Shown one piece after another: positions 53,882-64,000 of a stretch of DNA of 64,000 nucleotides; positions within the stretch are counted from its first letter, which is position 1, and the number at the start of each line of letters is the position of its first letter. Under the pieces are notes generated by a model that was given only the letters and a program-made list of their open reading frames with translations, was not told the DNA's origin and did no database searches. The DNA comes from Lacihabitans sp. CCS-44 (GTDB lineage: Bacteria; Bacteroidota; Bacteroidia; Cytophagales; Spirosomataceae). The stretch spans positions 124,001-188,000 of the forward strand of contig NZ_RJUE01000059.1 of the NCBI RefSeq assembly GCF_024343735.1. Reading direction: 5' to 3'. The translations under genes and the position numbers were made by a program.

Positions 53882-54601
53882 ATGAGAGCCGGTCCTCACA
53901 CAGAAATAGAATTTTTAGATGGTCCGAAATCAAGATGGACAGAACTTAAGTTTACTTTTAAAGTCTTCAGAGAATTTATCAACGGCTTCCGAACACTTCA
54001 TTTTGTTGGGCCATGTGTCACTGTTTTTGGCTCGGCCAGATTTACTGAAGACAACAAATACTACCAAGATGCCCGTAAAATCGGGGCTGGCTTAGCGAGT
54101 CTTGGCTTTACAATTCTGACAGGGGGTGGTCCGGGAATAATGGAAGCCGCCAACCGTGGAGCCAAAGATGTCGGAGGAAAATCAGTGGGCTGCAACATTG
54201 TTTTACCATTTGAGCAACAACCCAATCCGTATCTCGACAAATGGATGGATTTCGATTATTTCTTTGTCAGAAAAACACTTCTCATAAAATACTCTTATGC
54301 CTTTGTAATTTGCCCGGGTGGTTTTGGCACATTAGACGAATTTTTCGAGGCTTTAACATTGATTCAAACAGGTAAAATAGAAAAATTTCCTGTGGTAATT
54401 TTTGATGATGGTTTTCATTCAAAAATCATTGAGCACATAAAAACTATGATAGAGAAGAAAACGATTTCGGCTGACGACCAACGTCTTTTCTTGATTACAA
54501 ACAATGTAGATGAGGCTATTTCTTATATAAAAAGTAAGACAGAAACGGGTTTTGGATTAAAATACAAACCAATAAAATGGCTTGGTGAAAGTAAAGGCTA
54601 A
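53882..54601 (+). CDS. LOG-family Rossmann protein (TIGR00730, cytokinin-phosphoribohydrolase-like)
   Basis: A 239-residue protein with the LOG signature PGGFGTLDE at 145-153 and GGGPGIMEAANRGA at 81-94, the nucleotide-binding and catalytic motifs of the family. Plant LOGs release cytokinin bases; bacterial ones act on nucleotide 5'-monophosphates such as AMP or have unknown targets. It has an N-terminal extension of about 45 residues before the Rossmann core. It is 26 bases after glnS and may be cotranscribed. Confidence 0.88.
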   Translation: MRAGPHTEIEFLDGPKSRWTELKFTFKVFREFINGFRTLHFVGPCVTVFGSARFTEDNKYYQDARKIGAGLASLGFTILTGGGPGIMEAANRGAKDVGGKSVGCNIVLPFEQQPNPYLDKWMDFDYFFVRKTLLIKYSYAFVICPGGFGTLDEFFEALTLIQTGKIEKFPVVIFDDGFHSKIIEHIKTMIEKKTISADDQRLFLITNNVDEAISYIKSKTETGFGLKYKPIKWLGESKG

Positions 54602-54697
54602 TGCAGCTTTTTCTTGAGAGAAAATTCACTACTAATCAATCTAAAATAGTATTTTTGAAAAATGCTTCAATCATTAATTGTGGTGAAATCAAAATTT

Positions 54698-55558
54698 ATG
54701 AAAATACTATTTCTTGTCCTTTATTTTCAAGTCATCTCATTCGCCCAAAAGGGTACTGAAATATACTTGCTTGAAATCAAAAAAATGCCTGATGGTTTTT
54801 CTATAAAAGAGCCAATAAATATCTCAAATAGAGATGGTTACGACAACCAACCCAGTTTTCACCCCACCAAATCCCTGATTTATTTTAGCTCACAAAAAGA
54901 TGGTCAAACTGACATTTGGTCATACAATTATGATTCAAAAAAACTAAGCCAAATCACTAATACGGAGGACTCTGAATACTCTCCTACCGTAACTCCTGAC
55001 AAAAAAAACCTTACTTGCATAGTTCAAAGAAAATCTAATGGAGACCAAGACTTGGTGAAATTTTCGATAAAAAACCCTAAAAAGTCAGAGATTATATTAG
55101 AATCGCAAAAAGCAGGTAAGATTGGATATCACGCCTGGAGCCCCGATAATGAGTTGATTACATTTGTTTTGGGCGAACCTAATACCTTACAATTATTTGA
55201 AAATCAGTCAAAATCTGGAAAGATATTTGGAAAAGATATAGGAAGGTCTTTGCATTATGTGTCTGTCAAAAAGGCATTTAGTTTTGTTGAAAAAGATAGA
55301 GAAACTTGGAAAATAAAACTATTGAATCCAGAAAATCAGACGATTTCAGATTATGCTGATGCTTTGGTAGAATCTGAACAATACAATGCTTGGGATAAAA
55401 ATGGCGTTTTATTTGGCACAAAAAATGAGGAACTTTTCTTTTTTGAAGAAAAAACTAAATCTTGGAAAATGCTAACTTTGCCTCCAAATTTACCAAAAAA
55501 TAAAATTAGCCGTTTAGCTATAAAAGATCAATATTTGGTTTTGGTCATAAATGAATGA
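54698..55558 (+). CDS. secreted WD40-like (PD40) beta-propeller protein
   Basis: A 286-residue protein with signal peptide MKILFLVLYFQVISFAQ. Repeats such as YDNQPSFHPTKSLIYFSSQKD, YSPTVTPDKKNLTCIVQRK and YHAWSPDNELITFVLGE are PD40/TolB-type blades. Function unknown, perhaps protein binding at the envelope. I chose the ATG at 54698, which produces the signal peptide; an earlier ATG at 54662 adds 12 residues. Confidence 0.8.
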   Translation: MKILFLVLYFQVISFAQKGTEIYLLEIKKMPDGFSIKEPINISNRDGYDNQPSFHPTKSLIYFSSQKDGQTDIWSYNYDSKKLSQITNTEDSEYSPTVTPDKKNLTCIVQRKSNGDQDLVKFSIKNPKKSEIILESQKAGKIGYHAWSPDNELITFVLGEPNTLQLFENQSKSGKIFGKDIGRSLHYVSVKKAFSFVEKDRETWKIKLLNPENQTISDYADALVESEQYNAWDKNGVLFGTKNEELFFFEEKTKSWKMLTLPPNLPKNKISRLAIKDQYLVLVINE

Positions 55559-55583
55559 TTATCAGTAAAAAAAATAATAAAAG

Positions 55584-56027
55584 ATGAAAAAACTACTTAT
55601 AACCTTACTGTTTGCTCTGACAACTTTGTTTTCTTGTCAAACAGAAGAAGGAAACGAAAAACTTGCTGACGCAGGACAAACTGTAGGCAAGTCTGCCGCA
55701 ACTATTGCAAAAAGTGTAAAATCGGGTATAGAGCAGGCCACAAAAATCAAAATTGACTTATCCGAAAACCTTAAAACCAGAGGTTTATCGACAGGAAAAA
55801 TAACTTTGGGAAGCAAAGGAGGCAGACACAATGTGTTGAATGTTTACTTGATTTTTGATAAAAAAATCAATAAAAACGTGACCATGAAAGTAATGGATGC
55901 CGACGGCCTAGAACTTGGCAGAACAAAAGTGCTTGTAAAAGGCGAAGCTGGCGATGCTAAATTCGTGGACTTCGTTTTTGATACCAGAACTAATATTGAC
56001 CGTGACAATAAAATAGTGGTAGAGTAA
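55584..56027 (+). CDS. hypothetical lipoprotein
   Basis: A 147-residue lipoprotein: signal MKKLLITLLFALTTLFSC with lipobox Cys18, then a charged, helical region and a C-terminal beta-rich part (KITLGSKGGRHNVLNVYLIF... to the end). No family recognised. It lies 25 bases after the PD40 gene and may be cotranscribed with it. Confidence 0.7.
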   Translation: MKKLLITLLFALTTLFSCQTEEGNEKLADAGQTVGKSAATIAKSVKSGIEQATKIKIDLSENLKTRGLSTGKITLGSKGGRHNVLNVYLIFDKKINKNVTMKVMDADGLELGRTKVLVKGEAGDAKFVDFVFDTRTNIDRDNKIVVE

Positions 56028-56096
56028 GGCCAAAGACCGAAGAACATTGCCGTCAAACCAATTGTCTTTTTCCTTCCTGAAATTAACCAAAAACGG

Positions 56097-56717
56097 ATGC
56101 AAATAAACTTTTTTGAGTGGATTGGCTACGCAGCTTCCTTGATTGTGGCTATTTCCTTAGTGATGTCCTCAATTGTCAAATTCAGGTGGACAAACCTCAT
56201 GGGCTCAGCACTTTTTGCTGCTTATGGGTTCTTGATACAAGCTTGGCCTGTATGTTTTTTCAACAGTGCCATCGTTTTTATAAACCTCTACTTTTTGTAT
56301 AAAATATATTCTAAAAAAGACGAATTCAAGATTATCAAAACCTCTGAAAAGGAATCGCTTCTGAATGAATTTGTAAACTTTTACAAAAAAGAAATAGAGA
56401 AAATAAGTCCAGACTTTGACTTTAACCTGAGTAACAAAGAATACAATTACTTCATTACCAGAAACATGGCATTGGTGGGTTTGTTTTTGGCACATAAAGA
56501 ATCTGATGGTGTTTTAAGCATCGACTTGGATTTTGTGACTCCTCAATACCGAGATTTTAAAAATGGCAGTTTTCTGTATGAATTCCTTACAGACACCTTT
56601 CAAAAATCTGGCATAAAAACTTTAACTGCAACAGGGATGACACCCGCCCATCAACAATATCTCAAAGAAATGGGCTTTAAAAATAACGGAACTGATGTTT
56701 TTGTGAAGCAGATTTAA
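56097..56717 (+). CDS. YgjV-like membrane domain fused to a GNAT-like C-terminal domain
   Basis: A 206-residue protein. Residues ~1-72 form three membrane helices (WIGYAASLIVAISLVMSSIV, NLMGSALFAAYGFLI, FFNSAIVFINLYFLY) that resemble YgjV-type inner-membrane proteins. The rest looks like an acetyltransferase core: LVGLFLAHKESDGVLSIDLDF, FKNGSFLYEFLTD and a YLKEMGFKNNGTDVFVKQI end. The combination suggests a membrane-tethered enzyme, unproven. Confidence 0.7.
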   Translation: MQINFFEWIGYAASLIVAISLVMSSIVKFRWTNLMGSALFAAYGFLIQAWPVCFFNSAIVFINLYFLYKIYSKKDEFKIIKTSEKESLLNEFVNFYKKEIEKISPDFDFNLSNKEYNYFITRNMALVGLFLAHKESDGVLSIDLDFVTPQYRDFKNGSFLYEFLTDTFQKSGIKTLTATGMTPAHQQYLKEMGFKNNGTDVFVKQI

Positions 56718-56764
56718 AATCTTTCCTCTAATTTTACCAGGCCGTTGATTGAACACCAAAGAGA

Positions 56765-57268
56765 ATGATTGAAACCGAAAGACTCATATTAAGACCCCTA
56801 AACCACAGACAACTCGAAAAATACATAAAACTTGACAATTCCTTAGAAGAAGAACTCAAAGTGAAGCCTGCCAAACGAGAAATTTCGCCCGATTTGATGG
56901 AAGCCCTAGAGTATTTTATCATGCCCAACGTGGCCAATCCACTCAAGAATCACCTTTTCTTTACGCTCTGGACGATGGTTTGGAAAGACAAAAACTGTTT
57001 GGTGGGCGATTTGTGTTTCATAGGCGAGCCCAACGAGCTAGGTGAAGTAGAAATTGGCTATGGCACTTATGAGAACTTTAGAAACATGGGCTTTATGTCA
57101 GAGGCCGTTTCAGGCATTATCAATTGGTTTAAACCGTATTTAAACGCCGTTTTGGCCTCCACCGAAAAAGACAACCCTGCCTCCGCCAATGTACTTCTTA
57201 AAAACAATTTCGTGACCTACTCCAGCGATGAAACTCTGGTGTATTGGAGGATGGATATTGCGAGGTGA
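56765..57268 (+). CDS. GNAT-family N-acetyltransferase (RimJ/RimL-like)
   Basis: A 167-residue acetyltransferase with the start MIETERLILRPLNHRQ, a GEVEIGYGTYENFRNMGFMSEA acetyl-CoA-binding loop near residues 92-113 and NPASANVLLKNNF, as in RimJ/RimL proteins. Substrate unknown. It is 47 bases after the YgjV-like gene and could be in one transcript with it. Confidence 0.8.
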   Translation: MIETERLILRPLNHRQLEKYIKLDNSLEEELKVKPAKREISPDLMEALEYFIMPNVANPLKNHLFFTLWTMVWKDKNCLVGDLCFIGEPNELGEVEIGYGTYENFRNMGFMSEAVSGIINWFKPYLNAVLASTEKDNPASANVLLKNNFVTYSSDETLVYWRMDIAR

Positions 57269-57354
57269 GGAATGTTTTGAGAATTGGATTGGAAATCCTA
57301 ATTTATCCAGTTTCCACATGACCTATCGGAACATATTGAAGAGCATTTAAAATT

Positions 57355-57939
57355 TCAAAATTCAAAATGTTCATCTCTTAAGCTTTCATCACCATCAAAG
57401 GCATAAGACGAACTTGGATATTCATCATAGATTTCTGGTTTTTCAATCTCAAATTGCGAAAGTTTGATAAACTGACTAGTCTTTTCTTGTCCTGGCTGAC
57501 ACCTTGGCCATAAAAATTCATAATCTTTAGGGAATATAAATCTATCTTTGCTACAGCCAGAAACATCAATCTTATCACCCCAATATTTGTTCTTATTATT
57601 TTTCAAGTACTCCTCTTTAAATGTCATGACTAATCTCTTCTTTACATCATATAAAGGAAAATCTGTCGGACAAACATCCCCAAACACATCATAAACAGAC
57701 ATTTTTTGTAAATAAGAAAAGAATAAACTATTTAACAGCCAATCTGAACCTCTGAACCCTACTTCTTTAAACCTGCTTTTTATTTTATTAAAATCATTTA
57801 AATCCTCTGGTACTATTTCTGCACTATAGTATTCATGATTCGAAACTTCATAAAGAAGGCCAAACTTACAATTACTTACCTCGAAAAAGAAAGCATGATC
57901 AGAGCGATAAAGTTGAAATGACTCCTTTTTTACTTTCAT
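57355..57939 (-). CDS. hypothetical protein, second of an unknown pair
   Basis: A 194-residue soluble protein without signal peptide. It is rich in aromatic residues (FFEVSNC, YYSAEIV, FFSYLQKM), with cysteines in VCPTDF, SGCSKDR and WPRCQPG. The start ATG 57939 (MKVKKESF) is used in place of an earlier TTG. It follows the 103-residue gene at 57977 with an overlap-free gap. Such pairs often encode immunity-type proteins, but nothing proves it; I do not recognise the family. Confidence 0.6.
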   Translation of the reverse strand: MKVKKESFQLYRSDHAFFFEVSNCKFGLLYEVSNHEYYSAEIVPEDLNDFNKIKSRFKEVGFRGSDWLLNSLFFSYLQKMSVYDVFGDVCPTDFPLYDVKKRLVMTFKEEYLKNNKNKYWGDKIDVSGCSKDRFIFPKDYEFLWPRCQPGQEKTSQFIKLSQFEIEKPEIYDEYPSSSYAFDGDESLRDEHFEF

Positions 57940-57976
57940 TAGATTGTTAGTTTGATTTGAATAACTCAATTTTTAA

Positions 57977-58288
57977 TTATAAATGACCTGACCTAATTTC
58001 TGATAAAAATCTTGGTAAATCTTTTTTAAATTCCCTTCCAAAAAACTCGTCATGGTAACCATATTCCACAGAGGAATATTTCCCTAAGTAAAGTATTACC
58101 TTATTATAAAGTTGCTCATTATCCTCAATAAACAACCTTGCGATTTCTATTAATTGATAACCTACTTTATAAGGTATTCCTTCAATATCAGAAAGAGCAT
58201 TAAATGCATTTGCTATAATATCTAGAACATCTAAATCTTCTTTCTTAATATGGTTCGTTTTAGTGTTAACATCATTTAAACTTGTCAT
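57977..58288 (-). CDS. hypothetical protein, first of an unknown pair
   Basis: A 103-residue helical, acidic protein (LDIIANAFNALSDIEGIPY; KVGYQLIEIARLFIEDNEQ). No signal peptide, membrane helix or cysteine. A promoter with exact spacing precedes it, and the 194-residue gene follows in the same transcript. Base composition is AT-richer than the flanking genes, which would fit later acquisition. Family not recognised. Confidence 0.6.
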   Translation of the reverse strand: MTSLNDVNTKTNHIKKEDLDVLDIIANAFNALSDIEGIPYKVGYQLIEIARLFIEDNEQLYNKVILYLGKYSSVEYGYHDEFFGREFKKDLPRFLSEIRSGHL

Positions 58289-58657
58289 TTTTAATTAATT
58301 TTGGTTGGACGCAAAGATGTGAAAAATTATCAAACTTCAAAGTTTTTTTTAATTTTATTTAGACCTTCTACATCTTCCCGATGTCAAAGCTAGAAAGTGA
58401 GGTTTTCCAATCTGATATTATAGTTTAACCAATTCAATCTCACCTTTTCCAATACCCTAATAATCGCCATCACTAATGTGAATATATTTCTTCTTTTCAA
58501 ATCCAGATAATTATTATATAACTAAATCGAAACTAAAGGAGAAACCTTCCCGCCCAACAATATTCCAAACCCTGCTTGCATTGCTCACAGATTGTGCTTT
58601 AATTTACTTTTTGGATTACATCAAAACTTCAGCAAACGTAAAAATATTCTTTCAGCG
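58289..58657. other. spacer between the unknown pair and the nucleoside phosphorylase gene
   Basis: Apart from the pair's promoter at 58312-58340, I see no open frame or hairpin in these 370 bases. The plus-strand stretch from 58592 is open in frame with the phosphorylase but does not look coding. Confidence 0.4.
58312..58340 (-). promoter_or_regulatory. promoter of the unknown gene pair
   Basis: Minus strand TTG (58340-58338) and CATCTTTG (58319-58312) are 18 bases apart; one mismatch to TAnnTTTG. Confidence 0.45.
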
Positions 58658-59533
58658 ATGACCAAAACCTTAGCAGCTTCCGAACTCATACTCAATCCCG
58701 ACGGCAGTTTGTACCATTGCAATCTTCTGCCTGAGAACTTGGGAGACACTGTTTTTTTGGTGGGCGACCCCGACAGAGTGCCTACAGTTTCTGCTTTTTT
58801 TGATACCGTAGATTTTAAGACTCAAAAAAGAGAAATCGTTACGCATACCGGCACCAAAAATGGCAAAAAAGTTACGGTCATCTCGACGGGCATGGGTACT
58901 GACAATATAGACATTGTTCTGACAGAATTGGACGCTGTAGTGAATATAGATTTGCAAAAAAGACAAATAAAAGATACCCATAAGCAACTTACTTTCATAC
59001 GTTTAGGCACATCAGGTTCTTTACAAAAAGACATACCAGTAGATAGCTTTTTGGCAAGTACGCATGGTTTAGGCATGGACGGTTTGCTCCATTTCTATAA
59101 AAACTCAGAGGCTTTTACTTATAATCCATTCGTAGAAAAGTTTATCGAAGAAGCAGAATGGAGTACAAAATTATCGAGGCCATATTTGGTAGAAGGCGAT
59201 GCTGATTTAATCCAAAAAGCCAAAGATTTAGGTTTTTACACGGGAGTTACAGCCACAGCCTGTGGATTTTATGGACCCCAAGGTAGAGTTTTGAGATTGA
59301 ATGTGCAAGATAGTTTGCTCAACGAAAAACTCTCAAAATTTGAATACAATGGCTTAAAAATCACCAATTTCGAGATGGAAACTTCGGCGATTTTTGGTCT
59401 TTCAAAACTTTTGGGACACAAAGCCATTTCGATAAATTGTATTATAGCCAATAGATTTTCGGGTCAATATTCTCAAGATTATAAAAAGTCTGTACAAATA
59501 ATGATAGAAAAAGTCCTTAACAATTTTATTTAA
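58658..59533 (+). CDS. nucleoside phosphorylase (uridine-phosphorylase-like)
   Basis: A 291-residue enzyme of the PNP/UDP superfamily, splitting nucleosides with phosphate. FLVGDPDRVP near residue 38, VISTGMGTDNIDIVL, RLGTSGSLQKDIPV and NFEMETSAIFGLSKLLGHKA, with the MET motif of the ribose site, are characteristic. The ATG 58658 (MTKTLAAS) is chosen over an upstream frame of 22 extra residues. With the cytidine deaminase gene downstream it supports pyrimidine salvage. Confidence 0.88.
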   Translation: MTKTLAASELILNPDGSLYHCNLLPENLGDTVFLVGDPDRVPTVSAFFDTVDFKTQKREIVTHTGTKNGKKVTVISTGMGTDNIDIVLTELDAVVNIDLQKRQIKDTHKQLTFIRLGTSGSLQKDIPVDSFLASTHGLGMDGLLHFYKNSEAFTYNPFVEKFIEEAEWSTKLSRPYLVEGDADLIQKAKDLGFYTGVTATACGFYGPQGRVLRLNVQDSLLNEKLSKFEYNGLKITNFEMETSAIFGLSKLLGHKAISINCIIANRFSGQYSQDYKKSVQIMIEKVLNNFI

Positions 59534-59607
59534 ACCAATTAAATTATCTAAGAAAACAAAGAGACAAATAATTGCGACTTTGCGACCTAGCGGTAAAAAA
59601 AACTCAC

Positions 59608-60090
59608 ATGGTAAAAAAAACAATAAATATAGATTACAGTGCTTTTGCAAATACGAAGGAAATGCCTGAAACAGACAGAATTCTTATAAACAGAGCGATA
59701 GAAATTGCAAAACTGAGTTATTCACCTTATTCAAAATTCCCAGTTGGGGCGGCTGTTCAGCTTGAAAACGGAGAGATTTTCGCAGGAAATAACCAAGAAA
59801 ACATAGCTTTTCCGTCTGGAACTTGTGCCGAAAGAACCGTCTTAAACTACGTTCATGCCAATTTCCCTGACAAAAAAATAAAAACAATAGCCATTACCGC
59901 CACCAATACCACCACCGCAGAACCGGTTACGCCATGCGGTTTTTGCAGGCAAGTAATCGTAGAAATGGAAATGAAGCAAAAGTCTCCATTACGCATCATT
60001 TTACACAAAATAGGTGGAGAAACCTACGTTTTCGAAACTTCCAAAGCAATTTTACCTTTGGCATTTGATGACAACGTGTTGAAAAACTAA
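59608..60090 (+). CDS. cdd: cytidine deaminase
   Basis: Deaminates cytidine and deoxycytidine to uridine. The 160-residue protein has the catalytic Cys73-Ala74-Glu75 and Cys110/Cys113 (PCGFC), that is three cysteines and the proton-shuttling glutamate of tetrameric Cdd. The ATG 59608 is used; an upstream frame adds 12 unlikely residues. It follows the nucleoside phosphorylase by about 75 bases. Confidence 0.95.
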   Translation: MVKKTINIDYSAFANTKEMPETDRILINRAIEIAKLSYSPYSKFPVGAAVQLENGEIFAGNNQENIAFPSGTCAERTVLNYVHANFPDKKIKTIAITATNTTTAEPVTPCGFCRQVIVEMEMKQKSPLRIILHKIGGETYVFETSKAILPLAFDDNVLKN

Positions 60091-60131
60091 GCCCTTCTGA
60101 ACGCACATTACCATTTTTGGCACTGTCAAAT

Positions 60132-60164
60132 TTGTCCTTATTTTTTCTTCAAAATTTACTTTTG
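60132..60164 (+). promoter_or_regulatory. housekeeping promoter of groES-groEL
   Basis: TTG (60132-60134) and TACTTTTG (60157-60164) are 22 bases apart, an exact consensus match, about 115 bases before groES. It lies among several GTC/GACA words (TGTCAAATTTGTCC, CAGACAAACC, AATGTCAG). Confidence 0.5.
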
Positions 60165-60212
60165 GCAGACAAACCTGAAAAAATGTCAGTAAAAATATAC
60201 CTACTTGGCCTT

Positions 60213-60227
60213 TGGCTTAGTAATTGT
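60213..60227 (+). promoter_or_regulatory. possible second, sigma-54-like promoter of groES
   Basis: TGGC (60213-60216) is followed by GT ten bases after the GG, the same spacing and the same GT variant as at the rpoN site. Weak match; needs transcript start mapping. Confidence 0.25.
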
Positions 60228-60278
60228 TCTTAGGCATTGCAGATAAAATTAAATAATCTTTAAACTTTAAATAGTATT

Positions 60279-60554
60279 ATGTCAGTAAACGTGAAACCTT
60301 TAGCAGACAGAGTTTTGATAGAGGCAGCTCCAGCGGAGGAGAAAACAGCCTTCGGAATTATTATTCCTGATACAGCAAAAGAAAAACCTCAAAAAGGAAC
60401 AGTAGTAGCTGTAGGACCAGGCAAAAAAGACGAGCCAATGTCGGTAAAAGTAGGTGATGCAGTATTGTATGGCAAATATTCTGGAACTGAACTTACAGTA
60501 GACGGTAAAGAGTATTTGATCATGAGAGAATCAGACATCTACGCAATCGTTTAA
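60279..60554 (+). CDS. groES: co-chaperonin GroES
   Basis: The 91-residue lid of the GroEL cage. It has [19 protein letters not shown], the mobile-loop region [24 protein letters not shown] and the [26 protein letters not shown] end of Cpn10. It is followed by groEL after 42 bases. No CIRCE element was found upstream; regulation likely relies on other sites. Confidence 0.98.
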   Translation: MSVNVKPLADRVLIEAAPAEEKTAFGIIIPDTAKEKPQKGTVVAVGPGKKDEPMSVKVGDAVLYGKYSGTELTVDGKEYLIMRESDIYAIV

Positions 60555-60569
60555 TTTCATTTTTAATAG

Positions 60570-62228
<1,659 letters not shown>

Positions 62229-62250
62229 TTCGTTCTGAAATTTTTTATAA

Positions 62251-62285
62251 AAAAACCTGCAAAAACTCTTTGCAGGTTTTTTTTA
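62251..62285 (+). terminator. terminator of groES-groEL
   Basis: A perfect 14-bp stem (62251-62264 with 62270-62283), loop AACTC, ending in a run of T. Confidence 0.9.
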
Positions 62286-62326
62286 GCACAATTTTTGCAT
62301 AGTATCTTGGTAATAACTATACCATA

Positions 62327-63136
62327 ATGCCAAAAAAATATTTTCACTTAACAATTTTACTTTTTTCACTTTTCGCTTGTGAAAAAGACGGAACCAAAGA
62401 CCTAGGAATCGAAAAACCAATAGAGATTAACAAAAACTGTAAAATCCTTTCCAACTCTAGGTCTGATGGTCAACAATATCAATATATATTTAAGGACGAT
62501 AAATTACAGAATATCTTAGGATTTAACGACTTCGACACATTTATATACACTTCTGGAAAACTTTCAAAAGCCATACATTCAAAAAATAAAGGTGCATACG
62601 CCCTTTTTGACATAGATGCAAAAGGACTCCTTAACAAAATTACATTTGAAGGAACGGATAGCCAAGGAAAAATATTTAGTTATCCAACCACTATTAGTTA
62701 CAACAGCATGGGAAAAATTGACCAACTGGTTTTGAATTGGCCTACATTTCCTGACAAAGTAGACACAAGATTTACGTATGATGCCAACGGAAATGTAAAA
62801 TATATAAGTGCATTTTTAGGTGGGGAATGGGAAACAATATTAGAAAACACTGAGTTTGATGACAAGCCCTCGCCCTATAAAAATCAGCAATTAGGCAATC
62901 TTTTAAGTTATTACATGGTATATTCTTTACTAAGCGGTGGTCTGAACTTTACGCATTATATCAACACAAACAATGTGAAAAGTGCTATTGTAACTAAAGG
63001 CCTAGAAAAAATAAATTATAGTTACGAGTACCAATACAACAACCTAGGATTTCCGAATAAAGTAGATTACACACGAACAATAAATAATAGACCTTCACCA
63101 CAATCAGAAAATTTTTCATATGATTGTGAATTATAA
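62327..63136 (+). CDS. hypothetical lipoprotein with RHS/YD-like strands
   Basis: A 269-residue lipoprotein: signal ending SLFACEKD with Cys18. Repeated beta strands such as DDKLQNILGF, NSMGKIDQLVL, YDANGNVKYISAF and YNNLGFPNKVDY have a YD-repeat-like rhythm, seen in many secreted Bacteroidota proteins. Function unknown. It lies between the groEL terminator and pyrG. Confidence 0.7.
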   Translation: MPKKYFHLTILLFSLFACEKDGTKDLGIEKPIEINKNCKILSNSRSDGQQYQYIFKDDKLQNILGFNDFDTFIYTSGKLSKAIHSKNKGAYALFDIDAKGLLNKITFEGTDSQGKIFSYPTTISYNSMGKIDQLVLNWPTFPDKVDTRFTYDANGNVKYISAFLGGEWETILENTEFDDKPSPYKNQQLGNLLSYYMVYSLLSGGLNFTHYINTNNVKSAIVTKGLEKINYSYEYQYNNLGFPNKVDYTRTINNRPSPQSENFSYDCEL

Positions 63137-63201
63137 TGTTGTAGTTTCTAAGCCATTAAGTTTTTTGTTTATTTTTATTCTTAAAAGTATGCTCGGCATA
63201 G

Positions 63202-64000
<799 letters not shown>

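Noticed and set aside
60100-60278. CIRCE operator (TTAGCACTC-N9-GAGTGCTAA) before groES
   Set aside because: The sequence was read on both strands and no such element is present.

Overview
The window is an ordinary chromosomal stretch of a low-GC member of the Bacteroidota, most likely of the Cytophagales type. Evidence: a TonB-dependent receptor with a carboxypeptidase-regulatory N-terminal domain paired with a DUF4249 lipoprotein; promoters of the Bacteroidota form TTG-N17-23-TAnnTTTG; almost no Shine-Dalgarno sequences; an extended NusB next to YtxH, DUF1573 and YajC; a glutaminyl-tRNA synthetase; and many secreted or lipoprotein precursors. I see no rRNA, tRNA, insertion sequence, prophage or CRISPR array. 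No island stands out as a complete new system. The unexplained material is small: an interrupted micro-lipoprotein frame, a structured leader, intergenic repeats, possible operators, and one two-gene unknown pair.

Layout. 1-5.9 kb: end of an unknown gene, a PCCHK-type methyltransferase, a secreted M1 peptidase, a FucP/GluP-type sugar transporter, OsmC and a Crp/Fnr regulator with a 16-bp palindrome between the last two. 6-11.8 kb: a PhyH-like oxygenase, a PQQ-dependent sugar dehydrogenase, a secreted sugar phosphate isomerase-like protein, a membrane protein and a CHRD lipoprotein. 12-19.9 kb: clpB, then a tight minus-strand run pyrR-aat-TonB receptor-DUF4249 protein. 19.9-24.9 kb: pth, a small secreted protein, a di-haem cytochrome c peroxidase, a PIN-type toxin-antitoxin pair and glycyl-tRNA synthetase. 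25.4-29 kb: a stop/start-coupled operon nusB-ytxH-DUF1573-yajC-DUF721-ldcA-small ORF. 29-33.9 kb: an S41-like protein, then cytochrome c maturation genes ccmB, ccmC, ccmD-like and ccmE overlapping a menaquinone-type isochorismate synthase. 34-41.4 kb: rpoN, a degenerate PAP2-like membrane protein, hemC, a periplasmic cyclophilin, an RmlD-like reductase, an MFS exporter and a head-GIN lipoprotein. 41.4-50.7 kb: a two-subunit molybdenum hydroxylase, a flippase-like membrane protein, panD, a class V aminotransferase, L31, a GH25 lysozyme, a DMT transporter, a GNAT with a cysteine cluster and rsgA. 50.9-64 kb: a 37-aa membrane protein, a crotonase, glnS, a LOG-type protein, a WD40-like secreted protein, two acetyltransferase-like genes, an unknown pair, nucleoside salvage genes, groES-groEL, a lipoprotein, and the 5' part of pyrG.

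Functional links. Haem and cytochrome themes recur (hemC, ccmBCDE, di-haem peroxidase). Protein quality control is represented by clpB and groESL, and pyrimidine metabolism by pyrR, cytidine deaminase, a nucleoside phosphorylase and pyrG. Promoter, operator and terminator calls rest on reading motifs by eye; functional assignments rest on recognised family motifs and were not checked against databases.
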